Source of the DNA: an uncultured Collinsella sp.
GTDB taxonomy: Bacteria; Actinomycetota; Coriobacteriia; Coriobacteriales; Coriobacteriaceae
NCBI GenBank assembly: GCA_900541125.1
Contig: UQIK01000009.1
Span: forward strand, 25,736 to 89,735
DNA: 64,000 nt
Direction of reading: 5' to 3'
A model generated the notes under the pieces. The model saw nothing but the letters and a program-made list of their open reading frames with translations, had not been told where the DNA came from and made no database searches. Both the position numbers and the translations under genes were made by a program. Positions 8,482 to 19,054 of the stretch are shown here, one piece after another; positions within the stretch are counted from its first letter, which is position 1, and each line of letters opens with the position of its first letter.

Positions 8482-9687
8482 TTACTTGACCTCGATAAGC
8501 TCGTACTTGCTCGTGCCCAGGCCGATCTTCTCGGCGTGCGCGATGCACACGCGCCAGTCGGTGTCGGGATGTGTGATGCAGAAGGGGTCCTTGGCCTGCT
8601 CGCCCTCCAGATGCTCGTGGTTGTGCTCCATCTTGGCGGCGCTGTCGGTGAGCTCGGTGTTGGGCAGCGGCTCGGATGCCATGACGGCATCGGCGCAGGC
8701 CTGGTCGATGGCGACCGGGTCGAAGCTCGCGAACATGCCGATATCGCTGACGATAGGCGTGTCGTTTTCGGGATGGCAATCGCAGTTGGGGCTGATATCC
8801 ATGGCAAGCGAGATGTGGAAGCTCGGGCGGCCGTCGACAACGGCCTTCGTATACTCGGCGATCTTGCAGTTGAGCACGTCGGCCGCGGCGTCATAGCCGG
8901 GCTTGATGCAGTCCTGGTTGCATGCCGCAATGCAGCGTCCGCAGCCCACGCAGCGATCGTGGTCGATAGCGGCCACGTGCACCGTGCGAGTAGCGCCGCT
9001 GGCAAGCTCGCGCTCGCGGGTGCCGTCGAACGAGACAGCGTCGTGCGCGCAGATCTTTTCGCAGGCACGGCAGCCAACGCAGTGCTCGGTCGAGACGTTC
9101 GGCTTGCCGGCGGCATGCTGCTCCATCTTGCCGGCACGGCTGCCGCCTCCCATACCCAGGTTCTTCATGGCGCCGCCAAAGCCGGCCTGCTCATGGCCCT
9201 TAAAGTGGGTGAGGCTGATCACGATATCGGCATCCATGAGCGCCTGACCGATCTTGGCCTCGCGCACGTACTCGCCACCCTCGACCGGGACGAGCGCCTC
9301 GTCGGTGCCCTTGAGGCCGTCGGCGATGATGATCTGGCAACCCGTGGCATACGGGGTAAAGCCGTTCTGGTAGGCGGTGTCGATGTGCTCGAGCGCGTTT
9401 TTGCGGCTACCCACATAGAGCGTATTGCAGTCGGTGAGGAAGGGCTTGCCGCCCAGCTCCTTCACGACATCCGCGACGGCGCGGGCGTAGTTGGGGCGCA
9501 AAAAGCTCAGGTTGCCCAGCTCGCCAAAGTGAATCTTGATGGCGACGAACTTGTTCTCGAAGTCGATCTGCTCAATACCGGCGTGACGAATGAGGCGCTT
9601 GAGCTTGTCGAGCTGGCTCTCGCGAGCATGCGTGCGCAGGTTGGTGAAGTACACCTTAGCGGGTGCTGCGGGTGCAGTTGCGGTCAT
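8482..9687 (-). CDS. DUF362 domain 4Fe-4S protein
   Basis: 401 aa. An N-terminal DUF362 domain (about 10-190; KIHFGELGNLSFLRP, THFKGHEQAGFGGAMKNLGMG) is followed by two 4Fe-4S clusters. The first is CVGCRACEKIC and the second CVGCGRCIAACNQDC. The DUF362 fold continues after them with further conserved cysteines (CDCHPEND). Such proteins are common in anaerobes and are thought to be ferredoxin-like electron carriers or auxiliary redox proteins; no specific partner is shown. GAGGGG precedes ATG 9687. Confidence 0.85.
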   Translation of the reverse strand: MTATAPAAPAKVYFTNLRTHARESQLDKLKRLIRHAGIEQIDFENKFVAIKIHFGELGNLSFLRPNYARAVADVVKELGGKPFLTDCNTLYVGSRKNALEHIDTAYQNGFTPYATGCQIIIADGLKGTDEALVPVEGGEYVREAKIGQALMDADIVISLTHFKGHEQAGFGGAMKNLGMGGGSRAGKMEQHAAGKPNVSTEHCVGCRACEKICAHDAVSFDGTRERELASGATRTVHVAAIDHDRCVGCGRCIAACNQDCIKPGYDAAADVLNCKIAEYTKAVVDGRPSFHISLAMDISPNCDCHPENDTPIVSDIGMFASFDPVAIDQACADAVMASEPLPNTELTDSAAKMEHNHEHLEGEQAKDPFCITHPDTDWRVCIAHAEKIGLGTSKYELIEVK

Positions 9688-9794
9688 AGATATATCCCCT
9701 CGGTCTATATGGCGTTACAGACATAGAGGATGGTACCAGTTAAAGCAGAGTTAAAGTCAAGTACGGCACCTAGTCGCTGAGGACGTTCCTTTCT

Positions 9795-9854
9795 AGTCAT
9801 TGGGGACAGACTTAAATGACTGAAACCACTCATTGGGGACGGACTTAAATGAGT
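9795..9854. repeat. Two F-type REP-like repeats in tandem
   Basis: Copies at 9795-9821 and 9828-9854 share the core ATTGGGGACxGACTTAAAT, flanked by short arms AGTC/GACT and ACTC/GAGT. The arm bases differ between copies yet stay complementary. Further copies lie at 62429-62495. A separate short motif, GGACGTTCCTTTC, also occurs twice nearby (about 9782 and 9877). Confidence 0.7.
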
Positions 9855-9900
9855 GCCTCGCCACCTGGCAGCTAGGGACGTTCCTTTCCTGCCGGCAGCT

Positions 9901-9957
9901 GGGGACAGTCCTTGCCAGCACAGCCGGCGAACCGGCGAATCGGCAAAGACTGTCCCC
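9901..9957. repeat. GGGGACAG-type hairpin after ABC permease gene
   Basis: Arms GGGGACAGTC and GACTGTCCCC enclose a GC-rich interior that pairs further (CTTGCC / GGCAAAG). It lies five bases beyond the permease stop codon and may terminate or stabilise that transcript. The GGGGACAG ends match the E and F repeat families. Confidence 0.65.
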
Positions 9958-9962
9958 GATGA

Positions 9963-12629
9963 CTACTCCTGCACCTTGAGGGCTTCGGAGAGGCTCACGC
10001 GCTTGATGGAGCGCGTGTGCAGCAGCGCCACGACCAGGTAGGTCACAAAGCCAATGCCCACGCACGCCGCCATGGACCAAGCGGGCACGTAGATCTCGAT
10101 ATTGCCGTTGTAGGCGAGCAGCATCGAGCGGAAGATGGCCGTGAGCGAGCCAATAATGACCGGCAGGCTCAGCACGAGCGACGCCGCCACGCACAGCGTG
10201 ATCGAGCGGATGTACAGATGCGAGATCTCGCTATCGCGATAGCCAAAGACTTTCATGTAGCTGATCGAACGGGCGCTGTGGTCGATCACCGCCTTGGTCA
10301 GCAGGTACATAAACAGCAGAAAGATAAACACCGCGAGCCCGATCATCATTCCGATCATTTTGCTCATCATGCCGATGAACTGGTCGCCCACGGCCCGCAT
10401 GTCGTCGGGCGTGGTGTCGCCGGCAAAGTAACGAGCATCGAAGTCGAGCTTCTCGTCGCTCACATAGCCGTTAAAGTAGGCGGCGTCGTTGCTGAACAGC
10501 TCGTTAAAGTCGTCGATACTCATATAGATATTCATGTCCGACTTGGAGCCCCAGGCACAGTCCTTGCCCGCGTACTCAAGGGAATAATGCTCCCCCTCGT
10601 ACTTGTCGATGAGCGTGACCTTCTGACCCTCGCTCCAGCCAAACTTATCGAGCAGACCGCCACCAAAGACGACACGGCCGTCGCCGACGTTGAGGTCTTT
10701 CCAATAGCGCGAATCGGATGAAATGCCGTAAACGGAAATCGTCTCCTCGCCATTTCCGTCGCCGCGATCGTATTGCAGCTGGTAGACGGCGTATTTCTCG
10801 GCCTGCGCGATTGCGCCTGCACCGTTGTCGATCGTGTTGACCGGGTGAATGTCGTCGTTGTCGGTGTCGATCTTAGAGGCCTTGTCGATCAGGTCGATAG
10901 CCTCGTCGCGGTCGCAGCCGAGGGCATCGGCAAGATCATCGAGGCGCGCATAAAGCGCATCCTTCTTGTCCTGGACCTTGGCGAGCGCGTCCTGCGCCGC
11001 GGCCAGGCTCTCGGCAGACGGAGCGCTGGTCGCGGCATCGGCTGCCGCCTGCGCCGCATCGGCCGCGTCGTCAAGCTCGTCATCGGCATCCTGAGCGGCA
11101 GAAAGCAGCACGCCGTCAACCGACTGTAAGCGCTCGAGTGCCGACCACTGCTCTCGCTCCTCGGCAGTGCCCTCGAGCTCCAGCGGCGCCTTGAGCGTGT
11201 ACTGGTGCTCGGCGACCAGGCTTGTCTCGAGGTTGTCCGCATAGTGCGTCATCGTGGGCAGAATCGCCAGGCCAAAGAGCAGTAGCAGCGAGGCAAACGC
11301 GATGCCCACGAAGAGCGTGGCGAAGTTGCCCAGATTGCGCAGGAAGATATGCAGGCGGAAGCGGGAAACAAAACCCATGCGCTCCGGCAGCTGCAGGCCG
11401 CGCTTGGTGCCCGATTTGCCACTCACCTCGTGACGAAGGAACTGCAACGGCGTCTTGCCCATCTTGTGAAGCAGACCCACCAGCGTGATGAGGATGAGCG
11501 CGGCGGCGGGAACCACGGCGCACTTCACAAAGATCTCCCAGCTCCAGTACACCTGGAAGGGCGGCAGGCTGTACGAACCGTAATAGAGGCTGCGCATGGG
11601 CTCGGTAAAGAACACAACGCCGAGCGCAGTGCCCAAAAGCGCCGCGACCACGCCCACGATGGCGGGAAGCGCAAGGTAGTGCAGCACGATCTCGCGTCGA
11701 CGATAGCCGCTGGCGAGCAGCGTGCCGATGATGGCGCTCTCCTCCTCGATGGTGGCGTCGGTAAGGACCACAAAGACAAACGCCATGATCACGATGATGA
11801 TGTCGAGCAGCGTCATCCACATCATGGAGTCGCCGTCCACGTCGTCGCGCGCATAGCCAATGCCCTGATTGGAATCGGCATCGACCAGATCGTCCACGCG
11901 CGCATCGGCATCGGTCAGCGCCTCGACCATATCCTGCTCCGCATCGATGCGATCCGCGGTGGGGAGGTCGCGATCGGTAAAGGCAAAGGAGTAGGTGTAG
12001 GCAGGCGCGCCGCCGGCATCCTCGAGCGCGGCAAAGCCGGCGTCGGTGACCTCGGCCACGCCATAGGTGATGGTATTCACCGTAAAGTCCGAATTGTTGA
12101 GGAACAGCGCCTGGCTATCGGGCTGGGTCATGATGCCGCAGATGGTATAGGTGCGGCCCTCAAGCTCGACCTTATCGCCCACGGACAGGTTGTTATTGGT
12201 GGCAAAGACACGGTCGATGGCTACCTCATCGTCCGTCTTGGGCTCCTTGCCCTCACAATAGGACGCGATATCGACTTTGGTGCGGTGCGCATAGGTGCGC
12301 AGCGTGCGCTTGGTGCCGTCGTCGCCGGCGGTCTTTTTGATGATGGCGTCGATGGAAAAATTCTTGTAGAGCGCGACGCCGCCGGCGTCACCGGCTGCAT
12401 CCTCGGCGGCCCTGAGTTGATCGTCGGTAGCCTCGAAGGAGGTGGTCACGCGGCCGTCCTCAATCGTGTACGCATCGCGCATGTCATCGATAAGGCAGCC
12501 GATGGAATGCGCCGCGAGCAAAAAACCCGAGGTGAGAGCGATGCTTCCGCACATAAGCAAAAAGATGCCCAGATACTTGCCGATATTGCGGCGCAGCTCG
12601 CGCGGGAGACGTTTTGTGAGAGGTGTCAT
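9963..12629 (-). CDS. FtsX/MacB-type ABC transporter permease
   Basis: 888 aa. An N-terminal membrane helix (IGKYLGIFLLMCGSIALTSGF) precedes a large extracytoplasmic region. Three helices of the first FtsX domain follow (around ESAIIGTLLASGYRRREIV). A second membrane/extracytoplasmic block contains an Ala/Asp-rich coiled coil (about 510-600). The final FtsX domain ends in a short cytoplasmic tail. This duplicated layout is typical of mechanotransmitting exporters for peptides or antimicrobials. The ATG at 12629 lies eight bases after the ATPase stop with AGGCGG between, so the pair is translationally linked. Substrate unknown. Confidence 0.88.
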   Translation of the reverse strand: MTPLTKRLPRELRRNIGKYLGIFLLMCGSIALTSGFLLAAHSIGCLIDDMRDAYTIEDGRVTTSFEATDDQLRAAEDAAGDAGGVALYKNFSIDAIIKKTAGDDGTKRTLRTYAHRTKVDIASYCEGKEPKTDDEVAIDRVFATNNNLSVGDKVELEGRTYTICGIMTQPDSQALFLNNSDFTVNTITYGVAEVTDAGFAALEDAGGAPAYTYSFAFTDRDLPTADRIDAEQDMVEALTDADARVDDLVDADSNQGIGYARDDVDGDSMMWMTLLDIIIVIMAFVFVVLTDATIEEESAIIGTLLASGYRRREIVLHYLALPAIVGVVAALLGTALGVVFFTEPMRSLYYGSYSLPPFQVYWSWEIFVKCAVVPAAALILITLVGLLHKMGKTPLQFLRHEVSGKSGTKRGLQLPERMGFVSRFRLHIFLRNLGNFATLFVGIAFASLLLLFGLAILPTMTHYADNLETSLVAEHQYTLKAPLELEGTAEEREQWSALERLQSVDGVLLSAAQDADDELDDAADAAQAAADAATSAPSAESLAAAQDALAKVQDKKDALYARLDDLADALGCDRDEAIDLIDKASKIDTDNDDIHPVNTIDNGAGAIAQAEKYAVYQLQYDRGDGNGEETISVYGISSDSRYWKDLNVGDGRVVFGGGLLDKFGWSEGQKVTLIDKYEGEHYSLEYAGKDCAWGSKSDMNIYMSIDDFNELFSNDAAYFNGYVSDEKLDFDARYFAGDTTPDDMRAVGDQFIGMMSKMIGMMIGLAVFIFLLFMYLLTKAVIDHSARSISYMKVFGYRDSEISHLYIRSITLCVAASLVLSLPVIIGSLTAIFRSMLLAYNGNIEIYVPAWSMAACVGIGFVTYLVVALLHTRSIKRVSLSEALKVQE

Positions 12630-12637
12630 GGCGCCGC

Positions 12638-13351
<714 letters not shown>

Positions 13352-13444
13352 GGTATCCCCCATTGTTAGCCTCGTACTACTTTATGAACGTAATAGTAAA
13401 CCTTGGCGAACTATTTTGGGGCGAGGCCTAGGATTTATTTCAGA

Positions 13445-14650
13445 CTAGGCGCGGGATTTGGCGCGTGCGAGAGCCAGGCCTACGGCGGCAATGGCGGCGG
13501 CGAAGAGCACGGTGACGCCCAGGTCGCAGGCGATGTCGCCCAACACGGCAGACGTCAGGTCCGCGGCGAGCGCCTTGCTGATCGCGTCGTTCACCCAAAA
13601 CGTCGGTACAAAGTGCGCCACCGTCTGCACGGCCGAGCCCATCAGCGACAGCGGCATCCAGGCGCCGCCCAAAAACGTCATGAGCATGCCGAGTAAGTTG
13701 CCCACGCCGTTGAGCAGCTCCTCGCGCGCACCCAGGCTCGAAAGCGCAAAGCCAACGGCCAGAGGCGTGCACGCAAGGGCAAACGTCGCCGCCAGCGCCA
13801 GGCACACACGGCCCACGCCGACCTCGGCGACCGCGCCGGCAAAGCCCACGACGCCCATCATGCTCGACACAAACCAGATGCAGACGGTGAGCACGGCGGC
13901 GGCCGCAAACACGGCAAGCGAACGCCGGCGCTCGGAGATTGGACCGGCATCCATACGACGCACGCGCTCGGGCTCGTTCATGCCCGAGAACACCAGCCCC
14001 ACCGACACGATGACCGACGAGATAATCGCGTACGCGCCAAAGTTGAAGTACGACTCGAGCGTGGCGGCGGCGGTCGAGTCAACCTTGACCTGCTCGATCT
14101 CGACCTTGGCACGCTTCGCGGCCGCATGATCGGCAGCCTTGGCGACGTCACCGTTGGAGGCAGTAGGCTCAAGCGCCGCCGCAGCGCCCGCGAGCGAGAT
14201 CCAGCGCGAGGCCTCGGCAGACGAAAGCGCCGCCGCCATGGTGCCGGCACCGTAGGTCACATCGAGCTTGGGCAGGGACTCCCCCGCGCGGGCACCTGCA
14301 ACGAGGTCGCCCTCAAACCCCTCCGGGATAAAGAACACGCAGTCGGCACTGCCCTTGGCGCTGTTGCTCTTGGAAAGCGCGTCCGCAAGGTCGTAGGTGT
14401 CGTCGCCGACGCCCGTGACCAGCTCAAAGCGCGAACCCAGATGCTTGGTAAGCGCACGCGAAAGGTCACTGTCGTCGCGGTCGACCACGATCACGTTGGC
14501 ATCGTAGGGCTTATATTCGGTGAGCTGCGACGAGTTCCAGCTCACCGATGCCGCGATAAACACACCCATGAGCGAGATGAACACCGTGTAGATGAGCAGA
14601 TAGAGCGGGTGTGCGAGCGCCATGCGAAGCGCAGTCTTAAAGGTGCTCAT
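13445..14650 (-). CDS. ABC-2 type transporter permease
   Basis: 401 aa. One N-terminal membrane helix (ALAHPLYLLIYTVFISLMGVFI), an extracytoplasmic domain of about 190 residues, then five membrane helices. This is the layout of ABC2_membrane_3 / YhgE-like exporters. The start overlaps the end of the preceding permease gene by 14 bases; GGAAGGAG lies five bases before ATG 14650. The paired permease and upstream ATPase imply one export complex with two different membrane subunits. Substrate unknown; drug or lipid export is usual for the family. Confidence 0.85.
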   Translation of the reverse strand: MSTFKTALRMALAHPLYLLIYTVFISLMGVFIAASVSWNSSQLTEYKPYDANVIVVDRDDSDLSRALTKHLGSRFELVTGVGDDTYDLADALSKSNSAKGSADCVFFIPEGFEGDLVAGARAGESLPKLDVTYGAGTMAAALSSAEASRWISLAGAAAALEPTASNGDVAKAADHAAAKRAKVEIEQVKVDSTAAATLESYFNFGAYAIISSVIVSVGLVFSGMNEPERVRRMDAGPISERRRSLAVFAAAAVLTVCIWFVSSMMGVVGFAGAVAEVGVGRVCLALAATFALACTPLAVGFALSSLGAREELLNGVGNLLGMLMTFLGGAWMPLSLMGSAVQTVAHFVPTFWVNDAISKALAADLTSAVLGDIACDLGVTVLFAAAIAAVGLALARAKSRA

Positions 14651-15824
14651 AGCGGCTCCTTCCAAAGATCAGCGTGGCGGCGGCAACGAACAGCAGCGCC
14701 ATAAGGACCAGTGCGCCCGCGCGAACGGCAAAGGGGCCCAGGTCCTCAAAGAAATACAGGCGGTTGAACATGTCGCAGATGAGCTTGACGGGGTTGAGCC
14801 AGCACTCGGCCGGGCAGGCGCGGGCGACGTCGTCGGCAAGCGCCATCGCCGGCTCGCCGTAGAGGCCGGCGAACAGGGCGCACGTGGTGGCAAAGCCCGT
14901 GAGGATGCCCGACTTGGACGCCTTGCCGCCCTTAACGGGAAGCGTGCCCACAAAGAGTCCCAAGCCCGTGGCGGCAAGCGCGGAAGCGGCGCCGCCCACC
15001 AAACACAGTCCCTCGCGCCCGCCAAAGTCGATGCCCACGACTAGGCGCACGTAGCCAATCGCAATCGCCATCGAGGCAAAGGAGACCAGCCACGAGCCCA
15101 CAAAGATACCGGCCAGTGACGCCGTCTTGGAAAGACCACCCACGCAGCGACGTGCGCCAAGGCCGGACAGATTGGGCTGCAGATCGACGACGCTCAAGGC
15201 GGCAAACTCGGCAGACATCATCGCCACCAGACCAAAGAGCGCATAGTAGTAGATGACCGTGCCATCGGGCGTGGTGCGCGTCAGGCTCACGCGACGGGTG
15301 CCGCCCTCGAGCGACAGGGCGCGCGCAACCGCCTCCGGGTCGGCGAGCGCCGCTGGGTTGTCCTGGGCAATTTGGGACATGAGCTCGGCATTTTGTGTAT
15401 ACGAGCTTGCCACCGTCTCCAAAATGCTGCGATCGGTGAGCACCGACGACGCACGCGAGCCGTCATAACTCGATAGCAGCGTGAGTTTGGGCGTGCCCGC
15501 GTCGTCGACCGTATAGATGCCCGCGACCTCGCCGGCCTTAAGCGCACGGCTCGCGTCGGCTGCGTCGTCGCACTCGTGGATCTCGAGCAGTTGGTCGTCG
15601 CCTTCCTTGGCAAGCGAAGCCGCCACGTTCTTAAAGGTCGAAGCGTCCCAAGCCTCGTCCGCCACGACGGCAACCGGCACCGGGTCGATCTTGCCGTCGG
15701 AGCTGAGGTTCGCAAACATAAACATGAACATCGTGGAAAGTGCAATGGGAAAGAGAGCGCCCCAAACCCACGTGCTCGGCCGGCGCAGCAGCGTCTTGAC
15801 CGTAATGATAATGGTGTTGAACAT
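14637..15824 (-). CDS. ABC-2 type transporter permease
   Basis: 395 aa with the same plan as its downstream neighbour: N-terminal helix (WVWGALFPIALSTMFMFMFA), a large outside loop, then about five C-terminal helices with GLGLFVGTLPV and PAECWLNPVKLICDMFNRLYFFED near the end. The two permeases are distant paralogues and probably form a heterodimer. The gene lies nine bases after the ATPase gene. Confidence 0.85.
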   Translation of the reverse strand: MFNTIIITVKTLLRRPSTWVWGALFPIALSTMFMFMFANLSSDGKIDPVPVAVVADEAWDASTFKNVAASLAKEGDDQLLEIHECDDAADASRALKAGEVAGIYTVDDAGTPKLTLLSSYDGSRASSVLTDRSILETVASSYTQNAELMSQIAQDNPAALADPEAVARALSLEGGTRRVSLTRTTPDGTVIYYYALFGLVAMMSAEFAALSVVDLQPNLSGLGARRCVGGLSKTASLAGIFVGSWLVSFASMAIAIGYVRLVVGIDFGGREGLCLVGGAASALAATGLGLFVGTLPVKGGKASKSGILTGFATTCALFAGLYGEPAMALADDVARACPAECWLNPVKLICDMFNRLYFFEDLGPFAVRAGALVLMALLFVAAATLIFGRSRYEHL

Positions 15825-15833
15825 GGCCGCCCC

Positions 15834-16772
15834 CTAGTCGCGCAGCTCGCGGCCGGTGATCTCGAGGAACACGTCGTTGAGGGTCGGCGGCTCGCTCCAC
15901 ACACGGCCGAGTGCCACGTCGGCAGCGCGCAGCGTGTCGAGGATGTCCACCAGGTTGTGCGGGCTCGCCTCGCAGGTGCAGACGAGCTCGCCGCCGGACA
16001 GCTCGACGCTGAGCACGTGCTCGAGGGCGCGCAGGCGCTCGACCGTGGCGGTCTCGACGGCGCCGACCTCGACGGTCACGCGCTCGCCCATCTGGATCAT
16101 GCGCTTGAGCTCGTCGTTGGTGCCCTGCGCCAGCACGCGCCCGCCGTCCATGATCATGATGCGGCTGCAGATTTGCTCGACTTCCTCCATGTAATGGCTG
16201 GTATACACCACCGTGGCACCTTCGTCGCGCAGGCGGCAAATGCCCTCCAGGATGGCGTTTCGGCTCTGCGGGTCGACCGCCACCGTGGGCTCGTCAAAAA
16301 AGATCAGCTCGGGCTTGTGCGCGATGCCGCAGGCGATGTTGAGGCGACGCGCCAGGCCGCCCGAGAGCTTGCCGGGGCGGAACTTGGTAAAGTCGCCCAG
16401 GCCGACAAAGTCGATCGCCTCGTCCACCAGCGCGCGGCGGCGCTTGCGGTCGCTAACGTAAAGGCTGCAGAAATAGTCGATGTTTTCGCGCACGGTGAGC
16501 TCGTCGAACACCGCCACCTGCTGCGGCACCACGCCGATGCGGCGCTTGAGGTCGTAGCGGGCGGGCGTCATGGGCTCGCCGAACAGCTCGATGGTGCCTT
16601 TGTCGTAGGCAAGCAGCTGCAAAATGCAGTTGATGGACGTGGTCTTGCCCGAGCCATTGGGGCCCAGCAGGCCAAAAATCTCGCCGGGGGCGATGCTCAG
16701 GTTAAAGTGGTCGAGCGCAATAAGATCGTCGTAGCGCTTGACGAGGTTTTCGACGTGGACGATGTCTGTCAT
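15834..16772 (-). CDS. ABC-2 exporter ATPase
   Basis: 312 aa. Walker A GPNGSGKT, signature LSGGLARR, Walker B LIFFDEPTVAVD and the switch histidine in TSHYMEEVEQ are intact. The C-terminal extension (230-312) is typical of DrrA-like drug or antibiotic export ATPases. It is first in the operon with the two ABC-2 permeases. The divergent histidine kinase/regulator pair, across a 199-bp gap, is a likely controller. Confidence 0.92.
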   Translation of the reverse strand: MTDIVHVENLVKRYDDLIALDHFNLSIAPGEIFGLLGPNGSGKTTSINCILQLLAYDKGTIELFGEPMTPARYDLKRRIGVVPQQVAVFDELTVRENIDYFCSLYVSDRKRRRALVDEAIDFVGLGDFTKFRPGKLSGGLARRLNIACGIAHKPELIFFDEPTVAVDPQSRNAILEGICRLRDEGATVVYTSHYMEEVEQICSRIMIMDGGRVLAQGTNDELKRMIQMGERVTVEVGAVETATVERLRALEHVLSVELSGGELVCTCEASPHNLVDILDTLRAADVALGRVWSEPPTLNDVFLEITGRELRD

Positions 16773-16959
16773 GAGGCGGCCCTTCTGTTGATTGCGGCCC
16801 GGTACAATTGCATCATCGCAGGAGCCGCCGGCGCGCGCCAGTGAGCTTTGTCACGAGTGCGTGGATCTTGGTCGTGCGGCCTGCCGACGCCCCCGCTTTG
16901 CCGCGCGGGAGGAATGTCACGGTTGCGCGGGTGGCCCCTCCCCCGTGCGCGGCATCGCG

Positions 16960-16965
16960 TACAAT
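16960..16965 (+). promoter_or_regulatory. Minus-10 element just upstream of the kinase start
   Basis: TACAAT ends six bases before ATG 16972 and there is no ribosome site in between. A transcript from this element would begin at or next to the start codon, i.e. leaderless. No good -35 is visible. A second TACAAT lies at 16803-16808. Confidence 0.4.
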
Positions 16966-16971
16966 ACCCGT

Positions 16972-18123
16972 ATGAACAGGCTTTTCGACAAATCGATTGT
17001 GCTGGCGTGCTGCATTGCGGCCGCCATGGGTCTTGCTGTGGACGCCCACCTGGTCGCGGCGTTTTGCCTTGGCGTTATTGCCACCTCACTGGCCGAGGTC
17101 GCACAGGGGGAACGCACGCGCCGCGCAAGCGAGACCGCAAGTTACGCTTACATCATCGCGGCTGTCTTCGTGCCGCCGTTTGTGCCGTTTGCGCCCCTCG
17201 CCCTCTATGACATCGCGCGACGCGTGTGCCGCGAGCACGCCTGGGTCGCGCTGGGCATTGGCGTCGCCTTTGTCTTTGCGCTCGTCGCGGACCTTCGCGT
17301 CGATGCGCTCACCGCCCGAACGCTCCTGCTGACCGCCATCCTTTCGGTTGCCGCCGCCTTGCTATCGCTACGTACCGCCCAGCTGGAGCGCGAGCAACAG
17401 CGCATGCGCCGTACCCGCGACGAGCTGCAAGAACGAGCCCTCGCGCTCGAAGCGCGCAACCGTGACCTTGCCGACCGCCAGGACTACGAAGTCGAGCTCG
17501 CGACGCTCGCCGAACGCGCCCGCATCGCGCGCGAGATCCACGATAACGTCGGGCACCAGCTCACGCGTGCCTCACTGCAGACCGAAGCCCTGCGCGTCGT
17601 GCACGCCGACGAGCCCAGGGTTGCCGCCGATTTCGCCGACGTCAAACGCACGGTTGACGAGGCGCTCCAGCTTGTGCGCACCAGCGTCCACGCGCTCAAC
17701 GACAACGCCGTCGACCTTTCTGTGCAGCTCGAACGCATTGTTGAAGGCGCGCGCTCGGACGGCGGCCCGCAGATTGAGCTTGAAGTTTTGGCCGAGCATG
17801 CGCCCGCAAATGTCGCCAACTGCTTTGCGGCGGTCCTGCGCGAGGCGCTCTCCAACACCATGCGCCATGCTTGCGCCCATGCTGTCACCGTACGGTGCAT
17901 GGAGCATCCGTCGTTTTACCAGCTCATTGTTACCGACGATGGCGCGGGCGCGACCCCGACGAGCAGCAGCAACGTCGCGGAGGGCATGGGACTCGCCTCC
18001 ATGCGCGAGCGCGTCGAGGCGCTTGGCGGCACCTTCACCGCCGGTCCGCGTGCCAGTGCCGGCTCCCCCGGCTGGCGCGTGTTTGCCACCGTCCCCAAAC
18101 AGCAAGGAGATGAGGGCCGATGA
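16972..18123 (+). CDS. Sensor histidine kinase (HisKA_3 / NarX-DesK type)
   Basis: 383 aa. About four to five membrane helices (1-135), a coiled coil (about 130-175), a dimerisation/phospho-acceptor region with His190 in AREIHDNVGHQL, and a HATPase_c domain with REALSNTMRHA (N-box), DDGAG and GMGLASM (G boxes). The sensor is intramembrane-type with almost no outside loop, as in kinases that watch an ABC exporter or the envelope. ATG 16972 is preferred over an upstream 180-base extension with no coding support. It overlaps the response regulator by four bases (ATGA). Confidence 0.88.
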   Translation: MNRLFDKSIVLACCIAAAMGLAVDAHLVAAFCLGVIATSLAEVAQGERTRRASETASYAYIIAAVFVPPFVPFAPLALYDIARRVCREHAWVALGIGVAFVFALVADLRVDALTARTLLLTAILSVAAALLSLRTAQLEREQQRMRRTRDELQERALALEARNRDLADRQDYEVELATLAERARIAREIHDNVGHQLTRASLQTEALRVVHADEPRVAADFADVKRTVDEALQLVRTSVHALNDNAVDLSVQLERIVEGARSDGGPQIELEVLAEHAPANVANCFAAVLREALSNTMRHACAHAVTVRCMEHPSFYQLIVTDDGAGATPTSSSNVAEGMGLASMRERVEALGGTFTAGPRASAGSPGWRVFATVPKQQGDEGR

Positions 18124-18749
18124 GGCTCATCGTTGTCGACGACGACCGCTTGGTGGTCGATTCGCTCAAGATTATCCTGGGCGCTCAGCCGCAGATCGAA
18201 GTGGTGGGTACCGGTGCCGACGGCGACGACGCGGTGGCGCTCTACGCCGAGCACGCACCCGACGTCGCGCTGCTCGACATCCAGATGCCAGGACGCGACG
18301 GCCTATCGGCGGCGCGCGAGATTCTCGAGCGCGACCCTGCGGCACGCGTGGTATTTCTGACGACATTCTCGGATGACGAGTACATTGTGTCGGCGCTCAA
18401 ACTGGGTGCCCGCGGTTACCTGATCAAGACCGATGTCGCCGCCATTCCGCCGGCGTTGGGGCAGGTCATGGACGGCAAACGCGTGCTCGAGGGCAAGGCG
18501 ATTGAGGACATCGATTTTGATGGAGCGGGCGTCGAGGCGGGCACGCCCCACCGGCCCGCGGCCTTCGCCAGCCTAACCGACCGCGAGTTCGAAGTCGCCG
18601 AGCTCATCGCCCGCGGCCTCGACAACAAGGAGATTGCCGCCACCGCCTATATGGGCGAAGGTACCGTGCGCAACCACATCAGCTCGATCCTTGCAAAGAT
18701 GGGCCTGCGCAACCGCACGCAGATCGCCATCGCCTACCTGCGAGGGTAA
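18120..18749 (+). CDS. LuxR/NarL-family response regulator
   Basis: 209 aa. Receiver domain with the acidic pocket DDD (7-9), phospho-acceptor Asp53 in LLDIQMPG, conserved Thr in LTTFSDDEY and Lys in YLIKTD. A C-terminal LuxR helix-turn-helix follows (LTDREFEVAELIARGLDNKEIA...GTVRNHISSILAKMG). It is transcribed with the histidine kinase and likely controls the divergent exporter operon. Confidence 0.93.
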   Translation: MRLIVVDDDRLVVDSLKIILGAQPQIEVVGTGADGDDAVALYAEHAPDVALLDIQMPGRDGLSAAREILERDPAARVVFLTTFSDDEYIVSALKLGARGYLIKTDVAAIPPALGQVMDGKRVLEGKAIEDIDFDGAGVEAGTPHRPAAFASLTDREFEVAELIARGLDNKEIAATAYMGEGTVRNHISSILAKMGLRNRTQIAIAYLRG

Positions 18750-18810
18750 TTACCCAACGGCCAACCGCTCCGGCAGAGCAAAATAGCTGTTATCGGTTTA
18801 ATGCCATTTC

Positions 18811-18962
18811 AAAACTATGCCGGTTTACGGGGCTAAACTCAGGACCCTCATCCATACCCGTGTTTTCTGCAAAATGACGGCCCGTCTACCTGCGGTTTTA
18901 TTTTCACGAATATCGGCATGGTTGGGGACTCGTGACTCAGCCCCGTAAACCGGCATAGTTTT
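18811..18962. repeat. Family A nested inverted-repeat element, copy 1
   Basis: 152 bp. Perfect 24-bp arms (18811-18834 and 18939-18962) start AAAACTATGCCGG and end CCGGCATAGTTTT. Inside is a weaker hairpin ending CCTGCGGTTTTATTTT. Two more copies of exactly 152 bp lie at 26159 and 41175. A shared TGCCATTTC sits just outside the left arm. It lies in the 3' region between a plus-strand and a minus-strand gene. Confidence 0.9.
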
Positions 18963-19011
18963 GTTCGGGCGGTCCCGCACGAGTGCCTCCGCCAGCCTCG
19001 CGGGACCAAAA

Positions 19012-19042
19012 TGATCCGTTTTCCTCCGCCCCCAAGGGGTCA
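19012..19042. repeat. Motif C, copy 1
   Basis: 31 bp opening TGATCCGTTTTCCTCCG and closing with GGGGTCA. Located between family A and B elements. Three other 31-bp copies and one longer copy accompany the A/B elements elsewhere. Confidence 0.75.
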
Positions 19043-19054
19043 GCCGGAACCGCT